A stretch of DNA of 31,968 bases, from the NCBI GenBank assembly GCA_964545285.1, contig CAZJEW010000013.1, positions 1 through 31,968 on the forward strand, written 5' to 3'. A program made the translations under genes and the position numbers. The notes below the pieces were generated by a model, which worked only from the letters and a program-made list of their open reading frames with translations, was not told the DNA's origin and did no database searches. Source of the stretch: CAG-1000 sp964545285. Its GTDB lineage: Bacteria; Bacillota_I; Bacilli_A; RF39; UBA660. Of this stretch, positions 8,575 through 17,121 are shown piece by piece (position 1 is the first letter of the stretch; every line of letters begins with the position of its first letter).

Positions 8575-9459
8575 TTATTTTTTATTCAATTTATTTTTCT
8601 CATAATATTCAATATTTCTATCTAAAATATTTTTATCTCTCCAGTAGCATGAATTTTTACTATATACTTTATCATATTCATCTTTAGACATTTTAAGAAA
8701 TGAATTTGCATCTATTTCTTCATTACCTAATGATTTAAAATTATCACTTTTAACATTATCATTATGCGGACATACTTCACTACATATATCACACCCATAA
8801 ATACAATTATTAAATGTTTCGCTTTCTTTTTCGCTAACATTTTTCTTTTGTGTTAAATAACTAAGACATTTCTTAGCATTTAATATTCCTTTAAAGCTAA
8901 TTGCTTTTGTAGGACATGCAAGGATACACCTATTACAATTAAAGCATTCATCATTGCATATTTTATCATATTTACATACCATATCAGTTAAAATAATACC
9001 AATAAAGAAATAAGAACCGAATCTCTTATTAATTAATAAATTGTTTTTTCCATAAAATCCAAGTCCAGCTTTATATGCAATATATCTTTCATCCAATTGA
9101 TTGTTATCAACAAATACTTTATATATATAACCTTTGTCATTTAAAAGATTTCCTATAATATCCAACTTTTCTTTTAATACAATATGATAATCAATACCCC
9201 AAGAACAAGAACCAAGATGTATTTTATCACTTTTAATTTTTGGATAAGATAATCCTATCGCTATTGCTGTTTTGTATTTTTCATATTTTTTATTAGTTAA
9301 CATTTTGTCAGTAATATCACCAACTTGAAAACTACATTTATAATCCAATTTCTCCTGTAAAATATATTTATGTTCTAAATACTCACTACATTTTAAATCA
9401 GTAAACCCAATCAAATCAACACCAATTTTTTTACTCAAATTTACAATTTCATTTTTCAT
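8575..9459 (-). CDS. queG: Epoxyqueuosine reductase (QueG)
   Basis: QueG carries out the last step of queuosine synthesis in tRNA: cobalamin-dependent reduction of epoxyqueuosine at the wobble position of GUN anticodons. In 294 residues the N-terminal part carries the cobalamin-binding reductase domain with AGLGFYGKNNLLINKRFGSY (about 131-150). Two ferredoxin-type clusters follow: CFNCNRCILACP (about 172-183) and Cys198/219/223/226 with CSEVCP ending at about 231. It lacks the C-terminal HEAT-like extension found in longer homologues. No other queuosine genes are in the window. There is no Shine-Dalgarno site before the ATG, and the gap to the divergent HD gene is only 34 bases, so the transcript may have a very short leader. 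The assignment is strong. Confidence 0.95.
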   Translation of the reverse strand: MKNEIVNLSKKIGVDLIGFTDLKCSEYLEHKYILQEKLDYKCSFQVGDITDKMLTNKKYEKYKTAIAIGLSYPKIKSDKIHLGSCSWGIDYHIVLKEKLDIIGNLLNDKGYIYKVFVDNNQLDERYIAYKAGLGFYGKNNLLINKRFGSYFFIGIILTDMVCKYDKICNDECFNCNRCILACPTKAISFKGILNAKKCLSYLTQKKNVSEKESETFNNCIYGCDICSEVCPHNDNVKSDNFKSLGNEEIDANSFLKMSKDEYDKVYSKNSCYWRDKNILDRNIEYYEKNKLNKK

Positions 9460-9464
9460 AATTA

Positions 9465-9476
9465 TATGATATCATA
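9465..9476. promoter_or_regulatory. Palindromic -10-like element between divergent genes
   Basis: TATGATATCATA is a perfect 12-base palindrome, so each strand reads TATGAT, a near-consensus -10. It lies in the 34-base gap between queG (minus) and the HD gene (plus). On the minus side it is only about six bases from the queG ATG, which would give a nearly leaderless mRNA. The -35 matches are weak on both sides. It could also be an operator. Confidence 0.4.
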
Positions 9477-9493
9477 ATTCATAGAGGTATTAA

Positions 9494-10069
9494 ATGAAAA
9501 GTGATGTTTTTAACACAGAAATAAATTATATAAAAGATAAAAGAATAAGAGATAATTTAATAATATTATTAAATCTATTACCAGATTATATTTATGAAGT
9601 ACCAGCTTCATCTACTGGTAAATACCATCCTGCTTTTTCTCTTGGAGATGGTGGTTTAGTAAGACATGTTAAAGTAGCAACCAGAATAGCGGTTGAATTA
9701 TTTAATAATAATTCTTTACAAAATTTCAATGATACTGAAAAAGATTTATTACTTATGTCAATTATATTACATGATGGATTAAAAAGTGGATTAATAAAAT
9801 CTGAATATACAAAATTTGATCATCCAATTTTAATGGCAACTTTTATTAAAGATAATAAAAGTAAATTAACACTAAATAATGACGAAATAGATTTTATTAC
9901 TAAATGCATAGAAACTCATATGGGACCATGGACAACAGATTATAATGGTAATGAAATATTAAGAAGCCCAACATCTAAATATGAAAGATTTGTTCATATG
10001 TGTGATTATTTATCAAGTAGGAAATTCTTAAACGTTAATTTTAAAGACAATGAAATAGAGCTTATGTAG
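9494..10069 (+). CDS. HD-domain metal-dependent phosphohydrolase
   Basis: The 191-residue protein is essentially one HD domain: His58 (GLVRHVK), His93-Asp94 (LHDGLKSG), His110 (FDHP), His142 (ETHMGPW) and Asp171 (HMCDYL) give the H...HD...D metal-binding set of this superfamily. Members remove phosphates from nucleotides, cyclic nucleotides or RNA ends; the substrate cannot be told here. There is no signal peptide or membrane span, so it is cytosolic. GAGG seven bases upstream supports the start. It diverges from queG and converges with pcrA, leaving only two bases between the stop codons. Confidence 0.85.
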   Translation: MKSDVFNTEINYIKDKRIRDNLIILLNLLPDYIYEVPASSTGKYHPAFSLGDGGLVRHVKVATRIAVELFNNNSLQNFNDTEKDLLLMSIILHDGLKSGLIKSEYTKFDHPILMATFIKDNKSKLTLNNDEIDFITKCIETHMGPWTTDYNGNEILRSPTSKYERFVHMCDYLSSRKFLNVNFKDNEIELM

Positions 10070-10071
10070 CC

Positions 10072-12138
10072 CTATTTTTTTATTAAACTTTTGTGATTTG
10101 CTGCTATTTGTTTTAGTCCAATTCCGTGTTTAAATGCTATAGTTGCAATACCTGCATTTACCGAAATAACAACACCATCTCCATATATTTTATGATTAAC
10201 ATGATCCCCACTTCTAATACTTGTAGAATCATTATACATGTTTCCAATAACTTTGTTATTAATAGTTTCCTTTATCTCAATATTTAATAATTCTTTGTCG
10301 ACTTCTTTTATAAATCTACTAGGCAAATTAGAGGTAGTTCTTCCAAATAATGTTCTTCTTTTAGCATTTATTAAATATAATTTAGATTTTGCTCTAGTTA
10401 TACCTACATAACATAGTCTTCTTTCTTCTTCCATTTCACTTGGTATATCAAAAGATCTCATATGTGGAAAAATGCCTTCCTCCATACCAACTAAAAAAAC
10501 CACTTTAAATTCTAATCCCTTAGCAGAATGTAATGTCATTAAACTTACTCTTTTACTATCTTCTTTATATTGACCTCTATCACTTACTAGAAGAATATTT
10601 TCTAAAAAAGATTCTAAATCATATATTCCATTGTCTTCAAAAGAAATAGCTAAACTTTTAAATTCTTCTAAATTTTCTAGTTTTAATTGATCATCAAGAT
10701 CATCACTGTTTTCATATTCACTTTTTATTCCAGTTGTATTTAATACTTCTTCTACGATATCTTTAATACTAAATGTATTAGATTTAGTGATAATATCTGA
10801 CATCATATTTTTCCATATTAACATCTTTCCATCAGAGATTGAATCAAACATTGATACTCCCATTTCTTTAGATTTTTTTCTTAAATCTTCAATAGACTTA
10901 TTACCTATACCTCTTTTTGGTACATTTATTACTCTTTCTAAACTAACATTGTCATCCTTATTATAAATAATATTTAAGTATGCTATTATGTCTTTAATTT
11001 CTTTCCTATTATAAAAATAATAACTACCTATTATATTATATGGAATATTGGATTTTACAAAAGCTTCTTCAATTGTTCTACTTTGAGCATTTGTTCTATA
11101 TAATACTGCAAAATCATCATAGTTGTATCCCAAAGAAACAAGTGAGGAAATAGTTTTAGTAACAAATGACGCTTCATTTATTTCATCATCACATCTTATA
11201 TAATCAATTTTATCTCCTTCGCCAAAAGAAGACCATAAATTTAGTTTTTCCCCCTCAACATTATTTTTAATAATTGAATTAGCAGCTTTTAAAATAATAT
11301 TTGTGCTTCTATAATTTTCCTCTAGTTTAATAATTTTACAATTCTTATAATCATTCTTAAATTTAATAAGATTTTTATAATCAGCATTTCTCCAAGCATA
11401 AATGCTTTGTTGCATATCACCAACAATAAATATATTTTTATATTTTGAAGCAAGTAATTTACATAATTCATATTGAATATTATTAGTATCTTGGTATTCA
11501 TCAATTAAAATATATTTAAAATGTTCTTGATATTTTAATAACACATCTTTATTGGATTTAAATAATTCAACAGGTTTAATAAGTAAATCATCAAAATCTA
11601 CTGAATTATTAGTATGTAACAAACTTATATATTCACTATAAATATTAGATATTACCCTATCTTCGTCATTCAAAAAAATATTTGAATATTCAACAGGAGA
11701 TAATCCTTCATTTTTAGCCATACTTATTCTTGATATAATATGTTTTAAATCATAATCCTCACTATTATATCCTTCATCTTTTAAAATCCTTTTAACAATA
11801 GATTTAGAATCATCTGAATCTAAGATATTAACATTTTTTTGAAAACCCAACTCAGAATAATTTTCTCTAATTATTTTTAAACCAAAAGAATGAAAAGTCC
11901 CAATAAATATGTCATTAGCCACTATACCTAGTTTTACTTCTACTCTTGTCCTCATCTCTTTTGCTGCTTTGTTAGTAAAAGTAATTGCTAAAATATTTTG
12001 GGGTCTTATTCCATCATTTATTAATCTTATAATTCTTTCTGTTAACACTCTAGTTTTACCAGAACCAGCGCCTGCTAAAACAATGCATGGCCCTTCATTA
12101 AAATTAACTGCCTCAATTTGTTCTTTATTTAATATCAT
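10072..12138 (-). CDS. pcrA: ATP-dependent DNA helicase PcrA/UvrD
   Basis: This superfamily 1A helicase moves 3' to 5' on DNA and serves repair, replication restart and removal of RecA or RNA polymerase. The 688-residue product has all the motifs: Walker A AGAGSGKT (about 22-29), motif II DEYQDT, motif III GDMQQSIYAWR, motif IV ENYRS, motif V TLHSAKGLEF and motif VI GITRAKSKLY. The C-terminus carries the Tudor-like fold of PcrA (HKIYGDGVVISV...), which binds RNA polymerase in relatives. I place the start at the ATG at 12138, which has GAGGT five bases upstream, rather than at 12177; the extra 13 residues of the longer form do not belong to the family. No ligA follows it, unlike in many Firmicutes. 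An extended -10 promoter sits just upstream. Confidence 0.95.
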   Translation of the reverse strand: MILNKEQIEAVNFNEGPCIVLAGAGSGKTRVLTERIIRLINDGIRPQNILAITFTNKAAKEMRTRVEVKLGIVANDIFIGTFHSFGLKIIRENYSELGFQKNVNILDSDDSKSIVKRILKDEGYNSEDYDLKHIISRISMAKNEGLSPVEYSNIFLNDEDRVISNIYSEYISLLHTNNSVDFDDLLIKPVELFKSNKDVLLKYQEHFKYILIDEYQDTNNIQYELCKLLASKYKNIFIVGDMQQSIYAWRNADYKNLIKFKNDYKNCKIIKLEENYRSTNIILKAANSIIKNNVEGEKLNLWSSFGEGDKIDYIRCDDEINEASFVTKTISSLVSLGYNYDDFAVLYRTNAQSRTIEEAFVKSNIPYNIIGSYYFYNRKEIKDIIAYLNIIYNKDDNVSLERVINVPKRGIGNKSIEDLRKKSKEMGVSMFDSISDGKMLIWKNMMSDIITKSNTFSIKDIVEEVLNTTGIKSEYENSDDLDDQLKLENLEEFKSLAISFEDNGIYDLESFLENILLVSDRGQYKEDSKRVSLMTLHSAKGLEFKVVFLVGMEEGIFPHMRSFDIPSEMEEERRLCYVGITRAKSKLYLINAKRRTLFGRTTSNLPSRFIKEVDKELLNIEIKETINNKVIGNMYNDSTSIRSGDHVNHKIYGDGVVISVNAGIATIAFKHGIGLKQIAANHKSLIKK

Positions 12139-12159
12139 TTTAACCTCTAATACTAAAAT

Positions 12160-12168
12160 ATTATAACA
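12160..12168 (-). promoter_or_regulatory. Extended -10 promoter of pcrA
   Basis: On the minus strand the sequence reads TGTTATAAT, a full TGnTATAAT extended -10, about 22 bases before the pcrA ATG. No good -35 is present, as is usual for extended -10 promoters. It lies directly after the terminator of the upstream two-gene unit. Confidence 0.6.
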
Positions 12169-12187
12169 TGCATTCAATCATTTTCAT

Positions 12188-12213
12188 AGAAAAAAAGATG
12201 ATTACTCATCTTT
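12188..12213 (-). terminator. Rho-independent terminator after the 91-residue gene
   Basis: On the minus strand AAAGATGA, loop GTAA, TCATCTTT forms an eight-pair stem running into a T tract. The stem includes the stop codon of the gene at 12202-12477, so that gene ends inside its own terminator. Confidence 0.75.
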
Positions 12214-12477
12214 ATTAAATATCGCATCAGCTATATCCAAGACTTCTTTTTGAATGTCATAAAAATCTTCATAATAAAAATCTAACAACTGTGATTCCGT
12301 TAACTCATTATCAACATTAATATCATAATTTTTAATATCGGATTTTCCTTCATCTAATTCTAGTGCAGATCTCAGTGCTTTAATAATTCCAAAAACAAAT
12401 CTCATTTCATTATTTAATTCATTTCTTTTATTATTTACATCTAAGTTAGAATAAGCCTTTTTGAAATTGTCATCCAT
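12202..12477 (-). CDS. Small acidic cytosolic protein, unknown
   Basis: The 91-residue product has no signal peptide, membrane span or recognised motif. It is rich in Asp/Glu/Asn and looks mostly helical; the C-terminal half (DFYYEDFYDIQKEVLDIAD) could form an amphipathic helix. Its ATG shares one base with the stop of the upstream gene (TAATG), and AGGATG lies about ten bases before it, so the two are very likely co-translated and perhaps partners. Confidence 0.7.
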   Translation of the reverse strand: MDDNFKKAYSNLDVNNKRNELNNEMRFVFGIIKALRSALELDEGKSDIKNYDINVDNELTESQLLDFYYEDFYDIQKEVLDIADAIFNKDE

Positions 12478-12950
12478 TACATTGACATCCTTTGTTGTTT
12501 ACTTTTCCTTTTTTCATTATCAGCTTGCATCTGTTGTTCTCTTGTTTTTCTAAATTCAGCTAAATCGTTTTGAGCTTCTAACGTTCTTCTGTCAGCATTT
12601 TTACCAGCAGCTTGTTTACTTCCCCAAATAGAATCAACAAAGGCAACAGCATCTTCTTGAGATTTTTCTCCAATTCCAGCTTTAACACCAACGTTGTCAA
12701 CATTTACGCCATCAGTATTAACATCAACTATTCCTTTTGAAGAATTGTCTTTATTCATCTTAATTGTTTCAACAACAGTACCATCTGGTTTAGTAGTACG
12801 AGTGTATTTTGATTTGTTTTTATCCTTTTTGTTTCTTAAAACACCAACATCAGTATTTTTAAGTGCATTAACATTTCCTATGTTTACACCAGCATTAATA
12901 CCATCTTTGTCAGCATTAGGCATATTATTTAGAAATTGTCCATTATTCAT
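12477..12950 (-). CDS. Low-complexity Asn/Val/Gly-rich protein with charged C-terminal helix, unknown
   Basis: The 157-residue product has an N-terminal half with a loose repeat of Gly-Val-Asn/Asp-Val-Asn-type steps (GINAGVNIGNVNALKN and DGVNVDNVGVKAGIG). A central TTKPDGTVVETIKM strand pair follows, and then a strongly charged, probably helical tail (AQNDLAEFRKTREQQMQ). There is no signal peptide. I use the ATG at 12950, preceded by GGAGGT; the ATG at 12962 overlaps that site and would add four residues. A strong promoter at 12973-13001 drives it, together with the 91-residue gene. I do not recognise the family. Confidence 0.7.
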   Translation of the reverse strand: MNNGQFLNNMPNADKDGINAGVNIGNVNALKNTDVGVLRNKKDKNKSKYTRTTKPDGTVVETIKMNKDNSSKGIVDVNTDGVNVDNVGVKAGIGEKSQEDAVAFVDSIWGSKQAAGKNADRRTLEAQNDLAEFRKTREQQMQADNEKRKSKQQRMSM

Positions 12951-12972
12951 AATAACCTCCATTCTTAATATA

Positions 12973-13001
12973 ATTATAAAATAAAATTTTCAAAATCTCA
13001 A
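12973..13001 (-). promoter_or_regulatory. SigmaA-type promoter for the 157/91-residue gene pair
   Basis: On the minus strand TTGAGA (12996-13001), a 17-base spacer and TATAAT (12973-12978) form a near-consensus promoter. It lies about 23 bases ahead of the ATG at 12950, leaving a short leader that contains GGAGGT. Confidence 0.75.
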
Positions 13002-13031
13002 TAAAATATCATTAAGTATACACTTTACTAT

Positions 13032-13060
13032 ATAACATTATCAAATATTATACATATAAT
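13032..13060 (+). promoter_or_regulatory. Probable promoter of the NMT1-type ABC operon
   Basis: ATAACA (13032-13037), 17 bases and TATAAT (13055-13060) precede the substrate-binding gene by 20 bases; GAGAGG then serves as ribosome site. The -35 matches four of six consensus bases. The 130-base gap shows no TPP, SAM or other riboswitch that I can recognise. Confidence 0.45.
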
Positions 13061-13080
13061 AATCGTGAAAGAGAGGTTTA

Positions 13081-14064
13081 ATGAAAAAAATAATTATTAT
13101 TCTAATTACAGTTATGTTAATTATTACAATATCATTTTTTTACAATTGTATTAAAGAGGAAAATGAAAATACAAAAATTACATTATCAGAAGTAACACAT
13201 TCTGTATTCTATTCACCACTATATTCTGCTATTGAAAACAACTATTTTGAAGAAGAAGGAATAAATTTAGAATTGATTTTAACACCAGGAGCTGATAAAG
13301 TTGCTGCTTCAATATTATCTGGAGATGCACAGATAGGATTTAGCGGACCAGAAGCAACTATATATGTATATAATAATTCTAATACCAAACTAATAACATT
13401 TGCATCTTTAACTAAAAGAGATGGACAATTTATAGTAGGAGATTGTTCCTTAAAGAACACTTTTAAAATTAATGACCTAATTGAAAAAAAAATATTAGCT
13501 GGTAGAAGTGGTGGTATGCCATTACTAATGTTTAAATATGCATTGAAAGAATCAGGTATAAGTGAAAATGATCTCACTATAGATACGTCAATAGAATTTA
13601 GTGGTTTAGCAGGTGCATTTATTGGTAAACAGGGAGATTTTGTTAATTTATTTGAACCAAATGCATTGAAAGTTGAACAAAGTAAAGCAGGATGCGTTCT
13701 ATCATCATTAGGAAGTATATCAGGAGTAGTTCCTTACACTGCGTTTTATGCAAAGGAAGAATTTATTAATAATAATAAAAATATAATCCAAAAATTTAAT
13801 AATGCTATTAATAAAGGATTGGAATTTGTTAATAATAATGATTCAGAAGAAATAGCCAAATCTATTATAGGACAATTTCCTGACACATCATTAAGTGATT
13901 TAATTATATTAGTCGACAGATACAAAAAAGCTGATTCATGGTACACTTCAACTTATGTAAATATAGAAGATTATGATAGACTACAAGATATAATGATTTA
14001 TGGAAAGACTATAGAAAATAAAATTGATAGTAATATTTTAATAACAAATGAATTTAATAAATAA
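13081..14064 (+). CDS. ABC transporter substrate-binding protein, NMT1/SsuA-like
   Basis: The 327-residue product belongs to the periplasmic-binding type II family that includes SsuA (sulfonates), NrtA, and ThiY/THI5-like proteins (thiamine precursors). Features are an N-terminal hydrophobic segment (residues 2-21), SPLYSAIENNYFEEEGINLELI (split across about 46-67), the ligand-pocket run GDAQIGFSGPEA and a later hinge region. Cys23 follows the hydrophobic segment but FFYNC is a poor lipobox, so it may be held by an uncleaved anchor rather than a lipid. The ligand cannot be told from sequence, and no riboswitch or neighbouring pathway gene helps. It is first of a three-gene operon; its 3' end overlaps the ATPase gene by 17 bases. 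Confidence 0.88.
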   Translation: MKKIIIILITVMLIITISFFYNCIKEENENTKITLSEVTHSVFYSPLYSAIENNYFEEEGINLELILTPGADKVAASILSGDAQIGFSGPEATIYVYNNSNTKLITFASLTKRDGQFIVGDCSLKNTFKINDLIEKKILAGRSGGMPLLMFKYALKESGISENDLTIDTSIEFSGLAGAFIGKQGDFVNLFEPNALKVEQSKAGCVLSSLGSISGVVPYTAFYAKEEFINNNKNIIQKFNNAINKGLEFVNNNDSEEIAKSIIGQFPDTSLSDLIILVDRYKKADSWYTSTYVNIEDYDRLQDIMIYGKTIENKIDSNILITNEFNK

Positions 14065-14803
14065 TGTTTTAATTGTTAATAACTTGTCAAAAACATATCA
14101 CTCATTAAATTGTGAAACATTAGCTATAAATAATATTTCTTTTGTTGTAAACCAAGGAGAATTCATTTCAATTATAGGCCCTTCTGGATGTGGAAAAAGT
14201 TCCATATTAAATATTATTGCAGGATTAGACAATTGCTACAAAGGAGATATTATATTAGATAATAATATAAAGTTAGGTTACATGCTTCAAAGTGATGCAT
14301 TGTTTGAATGGTTAACTATTTATGAAAATGCATTATTAGGATTAAAAATTACTAAAACAATGTCAAAAGAAAATAAAGAATATGTTATAGATTTATTAAA
14401 GAAATATGATTTATATGAATTTAAGGATAAAAATCCTTCATCTTTATCAGGTGGTATGAAACAAAGAGTAGCATTAATTAGAACATTAGCCACAAAACCA
14501 GATATTCTTTTACTTGATGAACCATTTTCGGCATTAGATTACCAAACAAGATTAAAAGTGAGCGATGATGTGTATAAGATAATTAGGAATGAAAATAAGA
14601 CTATTCTTATGGTTACACATGATATAGCAGAAGCAATATCTATGTCAGATAAAATAATAGTGTTATCAAAAAGACCAGCTTTAATCAAAAACGTTCATGA
14701 AATAAATTTAAGTAATAAGGGAAATCCTATTCACAATAGAAAAGCAAAAGAATTTGCTAAGTATTATGATATTCTTTGGAAAGAGATAGATACTTATGAG
14801 TGA
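14048..14803 (+). CDS. ABC transporter ATP-binding protein, SsuB/TauB-like
   Basis: This is the energising subunit of the importer. In 251 residues it shows Walker A GPSGCGKS (about 44-51), the Q-loop YMLQSD, signature LSGGMKQR (about 133-140), Walker B ILLLDEP (about 153-159), the D-loop SALD and the switch His in MVTHD (about 191). Length and motif spacing match the nitrate/sulfonate/taurine subfamily. No good ribosome site precedes the ATG and the start lies within the upstream gene, so translation is probably coupled. Its 3' end overlaps the permease gene by eight bases. Confidence 0.92.
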   Translation: MNLINNVLIVNNLSKTYHSLNCETLAINNISFVVNQGEFISIIGPSGCGKSSILNIIAGLDNCYKGDIILDNNIKLGYMLQSDALFEWLTIYENALLGLKITKTMSKENKEYVIDLLKKYDLYEFKDKNPSSLSGGMKQRVALIRTLATKPDILLLDEPFSALDYQTRLKVSDDVYKIIRNENKTILMVTHDIAEAISMSDKIIVLSKRPALIKNVHEINLSNKGNPIHNRKAKEFAKYYDILWKEIDTYE

Positions 14804-15581
14804 TGACCAAAAAAAATATATTAAAAAAGAAAAAAGAAATAAAAAAGTCGTTTTATACACACAATTATTAATATTCGTATTATTTATATTGATTTGGCAA
14901 TTTTTAGCAGATAAAGAATATATTAACTCATTTATTACTAGTTCTCCGAAAGAGATTGTTAAAACTCTTATAAATTTATATAATACTAATAATATATTTT
15001 TTCATATATGGATTACAATTAAGGAGACAATTATTTCATTTCTAATAACAACAATTTTATCCATATTAATATCCATATTGCTATATAATAACAAATTTAT
15101 ATCAAAAGTATTAGATCCATATTTAATAATACTAAATTCACTTCCAAAAGTTGCCTTAGGACCTATAATAATCATATGGATAGGTGCTAATACAAAAGGA
15201 ATAATAACGATGGCAGTATTAATATCAATTTTTGTAAGTATTCAATCAATTTATAATGGATTTGAAAATACTGATAAATTAAAAATAAAATTATTAGAAA
15301 CATTTAATGCAACTAAAACTGATATTCTTTTAAATGTAGTAATTCCTTCAAATAAAAGTACAATAATGAATACATTGAAGATAAATATTGGGATGTGCTT
15401 AATTGGGGTAATTATGGGAGAATTTCTTACTTCAAAAGCGGGTATAGGATATTTAATTCTATATGGTTCACAAGTATTCAATTTAGACTTAGTTATGACA
15501 GGAATATTTATATTAACAATTGTATCTATAATGATGTATATATTAATAAGTATATTAAAAAAAGTAAATCAAGATAAATGA
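14796..15581 (+). CDS. ABC transporter permease, SsuC/TauC-like
   Basis: The 261-residue integral membrane protein has about six spans and a basic N-terminus (KKYIKKEKRNKKV). The cytoplasmic coupling loop of the binding-protein-dependent permease family is seen as LLETFNATKTDILLNVVIPS, in the position of the EAA motif, followed by the typical GEFLTSKAGIGYLI. It pairs with the preceding ATPase and binding protein to import a small, probably anionic or heterocyclic nutrient. The stop codon lies in the loop of a shared hairpin terminator, one base from the convergent phosphohexomutase stop. Confidence 0.9.
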   Translation: MSDDQKKYIKKEKRNKKVVLYTQLLIFVLFILIWQFLADKEYINSFITSSPKEIVKTLINLYNTNNIFFHIWITIKETIISFLITTILSILISILLYNNKFISKVLDPYLIILNSLPKVALGPIIIIWIGANTKGIITMAVLISIFVSIQSIYNGFENTDKLKIKLLETFNATKTDILLNVVIPSNKSTIMNTLKINIGMCLIGVIMGEFLTSKAGIGYLILYGSQVFNLDLVMTGIFILTIVSIMMYILISILKKVNQDK

Positions 15582-15591
15582 TTTACTTTTT
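15559..15591. terminator. Bidirectional terminator between the ABC operon and the phosphohexomutase
   Basis: AAAAAGTAAATC (15559-15570) and GATTTACTTTTT (15580-15591) form a perfect 12-pair stem with a nine-base loop. Because the arms begin and end in A and T runs, it works on both strands. Both stop codons lie in or beside the hairpin. Confidence 0.85.
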
Positions 15592-16947
15592 AGTTATTCT
15601 ATTAATAATTTCTATAAATTCGTTATTTAAAGAGTTTAGTCTTTCTTTTGTCTTAGCTTCAAATCTACATATAATATTTGGACCAGTATTACTTGCTCTA
15701 ACAAGTGCCCACGAATCTTCAAAAGATACTCTTACACCATCAATATCATTATACTGATATTTTTTAGCATCACAATATTCTTTCATTTTATTTACTATAT
15801 TGAATTTTTCTTCGTCAGTAACTGCTATTTTTAATTCTTCAGTTGAATAATACTTATTAATATCATCAAAGAAACTTGAAAGTTTCTTATCCGTATTTGA
15901 TAATAATTCTAATACTCTAAGTCCAGCATAAATACCATCATCAAAACCAGGAAATTTATCTCTAAACCAAACGTGTCCTGAAAATTCTCCTCCAAACATG
16001 TAATTATCTTTATTGATTTTCATATTCATATATGAATTACCCGTTCTATACATTGTTTGTTCGTAACCTAACTTATCCAATTCATCAATAAGACTTTTAC
16101 TGCATTTAACATCATATATTGCTTTTTTAAGGCTAATTGTATTTGATAAATATTTATATATTAATAGCAAATACATATCAGAAGCAAGAATATTTCCTTT
16201 TTCATCAACTATTCCAACCCTATCTGCATCACCGTCAATTGAGAAACCATAATCATAACCAAGTTCAACAACTTTTTTGCTTAAATCAATTTGATTTGTC
16301 TTAACAGCAGGATCAGGTTGATGATTTGGAAATTCACTATTAGATTCGCAATATAAATAAAAAACCTCAGCATTAAACATATTAAGAACATCTTTTATTA
16401 TTATAGAGCCTGTTCCGTTGCCACAATCAATTACCAATTTAATTTTCTTCTTGCCTAATGAAATACTATCATTAATTAATTTTAAGTAATCATTTTTGAT
16501 ATCTAAAGAAATTACATCACCTTTACCACTACTAAATACACCATTATTAGTAAAATTCCTAAAGTCATATATCATCTTTCCATAAGCATTTCCACTAATA
16601 TCGAAAGAAATTTTAAACCCATTATACTCCTTAGGATTGTGACTTGCAGTTATCATAATACCTGATTCAATATTATTTTTCTTTTTAGCATAATAATACA
16701 TTGGGGTAGTTACTAAACCTAAATCAATAACATGACATCCACTTTCAATTAAGCCTTTTATTAAACAATTGTTAATAACTGGTGAAGAACTTCTATTATC
16801 ATGCCCAATTATTACAGTTTTATCTTTAATATAAGAACCAAAACTTCTTCCGAATGTGTAAGATACATCTTCATTAATATCTATATTGTATACACCTCTT
16901 ACATCATACTCTCTAAATATTTTTTCATTAATTTTAACTATTTTCAT
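15583..16947 (-). CDS. Phosphomannomutase/phosphoglucomutase
   Basis: This alpha-D-phosphohexomutase moves phosphate between C1 and C6 of mannose or glucose, feeding sugar nucleotides for glycans. The 454 residues carry all four active-site elements: phosphoserine loop TASHNP (Ser about 102), Mg site DGDADRVG (about 238-245), sugar-binding GEFSGH (about 320-325) and phosphate-binding RASNTGP (about 417-423). The GEFSGH loop fits enzymes acting on mannose and/or glucose rather than glucosamine; I cannot decide between them. GGAGAG before the ATG supports the start. It is a single gene with its own promoter (16963-16991). Confidence 0.93.
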   Translation of the reverse strand: MKIVKINEKIFREYDVRGVYNIDINEDVSYTFGRSFGSYIKDKTVIIGHDNRSSSPVINNCLIKGLIESGCHVIDLGLVTTPMYYYAKKKNNIESGIMITASHNPKEYNGFKISFDISGNAYGKMIYDFRNFTNNGVFSSGKGDVISLDIKNDYLKLINDSISLGKKKIKLVIDCGNGTGSIIIKDVLNMFNAEVFYLYCESNSEFPNHQPDPAVKTNQIDLSKKVVELGYDYGFSIDGDADRVGIVDEKGNILASDMYLLLIYKYLSNTISLKKAIYDVKCSKSLIDELDKLGYEQTMYRTGNSYMNMKINKDNYMFGGEFSGHVWFRDKFPGFDDGIYAGLRVLELLSNTDKKLSSFFDDINKYYSTEELKIAVTDEEKFNIVNKMKEYCDAKKYQYNDIDGVRVSFEDSWALVRASNTGPNIICRFEAKTKERLNSLNNEFIEIINRITKK

Positions 16948-16962
16948 ATACTCTCCATCTAA

Positions 16963-16991
16963 ATTATAATATACTATTTAATTGAAATCAA
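16963..16991 (-). promoter_or_regulatory. SigmaA-type promoter of the phosphohexomutase gene
   Basis: On the minus strand TTGATT (16986-16991), 17 bases and TATAAT (16963-16968) lie about 16 bases ahead of the ATG. The rest of the 174-base divergent spacer is AT-rich, and I see no convincing -35/-10 pair for the collagen-like gene on the plus strand. Confidence 0.7.
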
Positions 16992-17121
16992 TAATCAAAG
17001 AATATTGTTAACACTTTAAATAAGCAACCAAACAGTATTTTTTATTATTTTATATAAAATTTAGATATAAGAAATAAACAAAATAATTAATTATAAATAA
17101 AATATATCAGGAGGTAAAAAT

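Noticed and set aside
12951..13080. A TPP or other riboswitch ahead of the NMT1-type importer
   Set aside because: No conserved riboswitch core is visible and the predicted leader is only about 15 bases.
16948..17121. A promoter for the collagen-like gene
   Set aside because: Several TATAAA/TATAAG stretches exist but none has a -35 at proper spacing; too AT-rich to call.
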